64,000 bases of DNA, taken from assembly GCA_944367415.1 (NCBI GenBank), contig CALVWN010000060.1, positions 1 to 64,000 of the forward strand, written 5' to 3'. Below are positions 62,821-64,000 of this stretch, piece after piece; the stretch's first letter is position 1, and every line of letters starts with the position of its first letter. Source of the stretch: an uncultured Clostridia bacterium (GTDB lineage: Bacteria; Bacillota; Clostridia; Christensenellales; Borkfalkiaceae). Both the position numbers and the translations under genes were made by a program. The notes below the pieces were generated by a model, which saw only the letters and a list, made by a program, of their open reading frames with translations, was not told where the DNA came from and made no database searches.

Positions 62821-63552
62821 ATGAAGAACATCCTGCAATTTGAAGACGTGACCTATATCTACCACACCGCGCGCGGAGAGCTGGTCGCCGCGAAGGATCT
62901 GACCTTCTCGGTCGGCGAGGGCGAGTTCGTCGCCATCATCGGCCCCTCCGGCTGCGGAAAGACCACCCTCTTGTCGCTCGCGGCGGGGCTTTTGCGGCCG
63001 TCGTCGGGACGCATCGAGAGCCGCGGCTCCTTCGGCTATATGCTGCAAAAGGATGAGCTGTTCGCGTGGAGGACGATCGAGAAAAATCTCTTTCTTCCCC
63101 TCGAAGTCATGCACAAATGCACTGCCGCGCAGAAGGCGCGCGCGCTCGGGCTTGCCGAAAAATACGGGCTTGGAGACTTCCTGAAAAGCTATCCCGCGCA
63201 GCTTTCCGGGGGAATGCGGCAGCGGGCGGCGCTCATCCGCACGCTGGCTGCCGATCCCGACATCCTGCTGCTCGACGAGCCGTTCTCCGCCCTCGACTAC
63301 CAGACGCGCCTCAACGTCTGCGAGGACGTGGCGAACATCATCCGCAGCGAGAAAAAGACGGCGCTGCTCATCACGCACGACATCTCCGAGGCGATCTCGC
63401 TCGCCGACCGCGTGCTCGTCCTCACGGCGCGCCCCGCGCGCGTCGCACACGCGCACACCCTCGATCTCGGCGGCGTTCCGCCCCTCAAGCGGCGGGAGAA
63501 CGCGGCGTTCTCGGGGTGGTTCGAAACACTCTGGAAGGAGCTGAACGCATGA
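62821..63552 (+). CDS. ABC transporter ATPase (SsuB/TauB type)
   Basis: A 243-residue ATPase. Walker A is [11 protein letters not shown]-loop YMLQKDELFAWRTIEKNL, signature LSGGMRQR, Walker B ILLLDEPFSALD and H-loop LITHDISEAI. The motif LFAWRT is typical of the nitrate/sulfonate/taurine ATPase branch. I chose the ATG at 62821 with AGGTG upstream rather than a GTG 9 nt earlier. It overlaps the permease start by 4 nt. Confidence 0.93.
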   Translation: MKNILQFEDVTYIYHTARGELVAAKDLTFSVGEGEFVAIIGPSGCGKTTLLSLAAGLLRPSSGRIESRGSFGYMLQKDELFAWRTIEKNLFLPLEVMHKCTAAQKARALGLAEKYGLGDFLKSYPAQLSGGMRQRAALIRTLAADPDILLLDEPFSALDYQTRLNVCEDVANIIRSEKKTALLITHDISEAISLADRVLVLTARPARVAHAHTLDLGGVPPLKRRENAAFSGWFETLWKELNA

Positions 63553-64000
63553 AACACCCGACCTGTTCCAACGAAAACGCGCGCTTTTTAAGAAAGCGCA
63601 GGCAGCACCTCGCCCTCGTCTGGGCGCTGCGCATCGGCGTACTCGCCCTGCTTCTGGGGATGTGGGAGCTTGTCACCGCCTGCGGATGGGTGGATCCCTT
63701 CATCATGAGCTCCCCCTCCCGCATCGCAAAGACCATCGCCTCCCTCTATGCAGACGGGAGCCTCTTCTATCACATCGGCGTGACGCTGTGGGAGACGCTG
63801 GCGGGCTTTGCCGCCGCCGTCGTGCTGGGCTTTCTCATCGCCCTGCTCCTGTGGTGGAGCGAGACGGTGCGCAAGGTACTCGAACCGTACATCGTCGTCC
63901 TCAACGCCCTTCCCAAGATCGCCCTCGGGCCGCTCATCATCATCTGGTTCGGCACAGGGAGCGAGGCGATCGTCTTTATGACCATCCTCGTCGGCATCAT
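63549..64000 (+). CDS. ABC transporter permease (SsuC type), N-terminal part
   Basis: The first 150 residues are visible before the window ends. They begin MKHPTCSNENARFLRKRRQH, then a membrane helix (RIGVLALLLGMWELVTACG), the family segment PFIMSSPSRIAKTIASLY, a second helix, and the coupling loop LNALPKIALGPLIIIWFGTG that contacts the ATPase. The ATG overlaps the ATPase stop (ATGA). Substrate is unknown, as for its partners. Confidence 0.93.
   Translation, partial: MKHPTCSNENARFLRKRRQHLALVWALRIGVLALLLGMWELVTACGWVDPFIMSSPSRIAKTIASLYADGSLFYHIGVTLWETLAGFAAAVVLGFLIALLLWWSETVRKVLEPYIVVLNALPKIALGPLIIIWFGTGSEAIVFMTILVGI

Overview
The window is a 64 kb stretch of a GC-rich anaerobic Bacillota genome, most likely class Clostridia. 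The evidence is a Firmicutes-type division and cell-wall (dcw) cluster, a whiA-dnaE-pfkA block, a group B-like [FeFe]-hydrogenase, bifunctional AdhE under Rex, a class III (oxygen-sensitive) ribonucleotide reductase, and promoters close to the housekeeping sigma consensus (TTGACA-17-TATAAT). The GH51 arabinofuranosidase fits a plant-polysaccharide, gut-type niche. Family or genus cannot be fixed from sequence alone. Almost all of the window is ordinary core genome; I see no prophage, insertion sequence, CRISPR array or defence island.

Layout. 1-4.5 kb: the start of an rRNA m5C methyltransferase, an SPFH/Arc-type pair and a GH51 arabinofuranosidase. 4.6-5.1 kb: a tandem repeat array running into tRNA-Leu(CAA). 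5.2-9.0 kb: polA-coaE-lytic transglycosylase and tRNA-Leu(AAG). 9.1-12.7 kb (minus strand): dCMP deaminase, cyclophilin, purB, galE. 12.9-14.9 kb: groES-groEL. 14.9-29.8 kb (minus strand): suhB and the dcw cluster mraZ-rsmH-ftsL-pbp-murE-mraY-murD-ftsW-murA-ftsQ, then ftsA-ftsZ under its own promoter. 29.9-31.1 kb: murI and rpsT. 31.3-36.6 kb: a PuuR-like regulator with potABCD for polyamine uptake. 36.7-40.0 kb: two CobW-type GTPases and an M29 aminopeptidase broken by an amber codon. 40.1-42.8 kb: nrdD-nrdG behind two NrdR boxes. 43-45.7 kb: an HD hydrolase, a PfkB kinase and pfkA. 45.8-52.9 kb: murB-PHP-whiA-dnaE and an orphan solute-binding-like protein. 53-58.8 kb: a DUF1540 peptide, rplI, and the fermentation operon rex-adhE-hydrogenase. 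59-61.6 kb: valS. 61.8-64 kb: the start of an NMT1/SsuABC-type ABC importer.

How the genes work together. The dcw genes make lipid-linked peptidoglycan precursor and the divisome, with MraZ probably controlling its own promoter through four 10-bp-spaced boxes. murI (D-Glu), murB and murA supply earlier precursor steps; murC, murF and murG are not here. Rex, AdhE and the hydrogenase form a redox-disposal module. Class III RNR and dCMP deaminase supply dNTPs for PolA and DnaE.

Items most worth a second look are a leaderless polA, the tRNA-associated repeat array, a short palindrome found at three gene 3' ends, the amber-interrupted aminopeptidase, a CobW-DUF1980 fusion beside a His-rich CobW, a PotD with both a lipobox and a C-terminal membrane anchor, a penicillin-binding protein gene whose ribosome-binding site has no normal start codon, and a structured leader before the orphan binding protein. 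None amounts to a clearly new multi-gene system.
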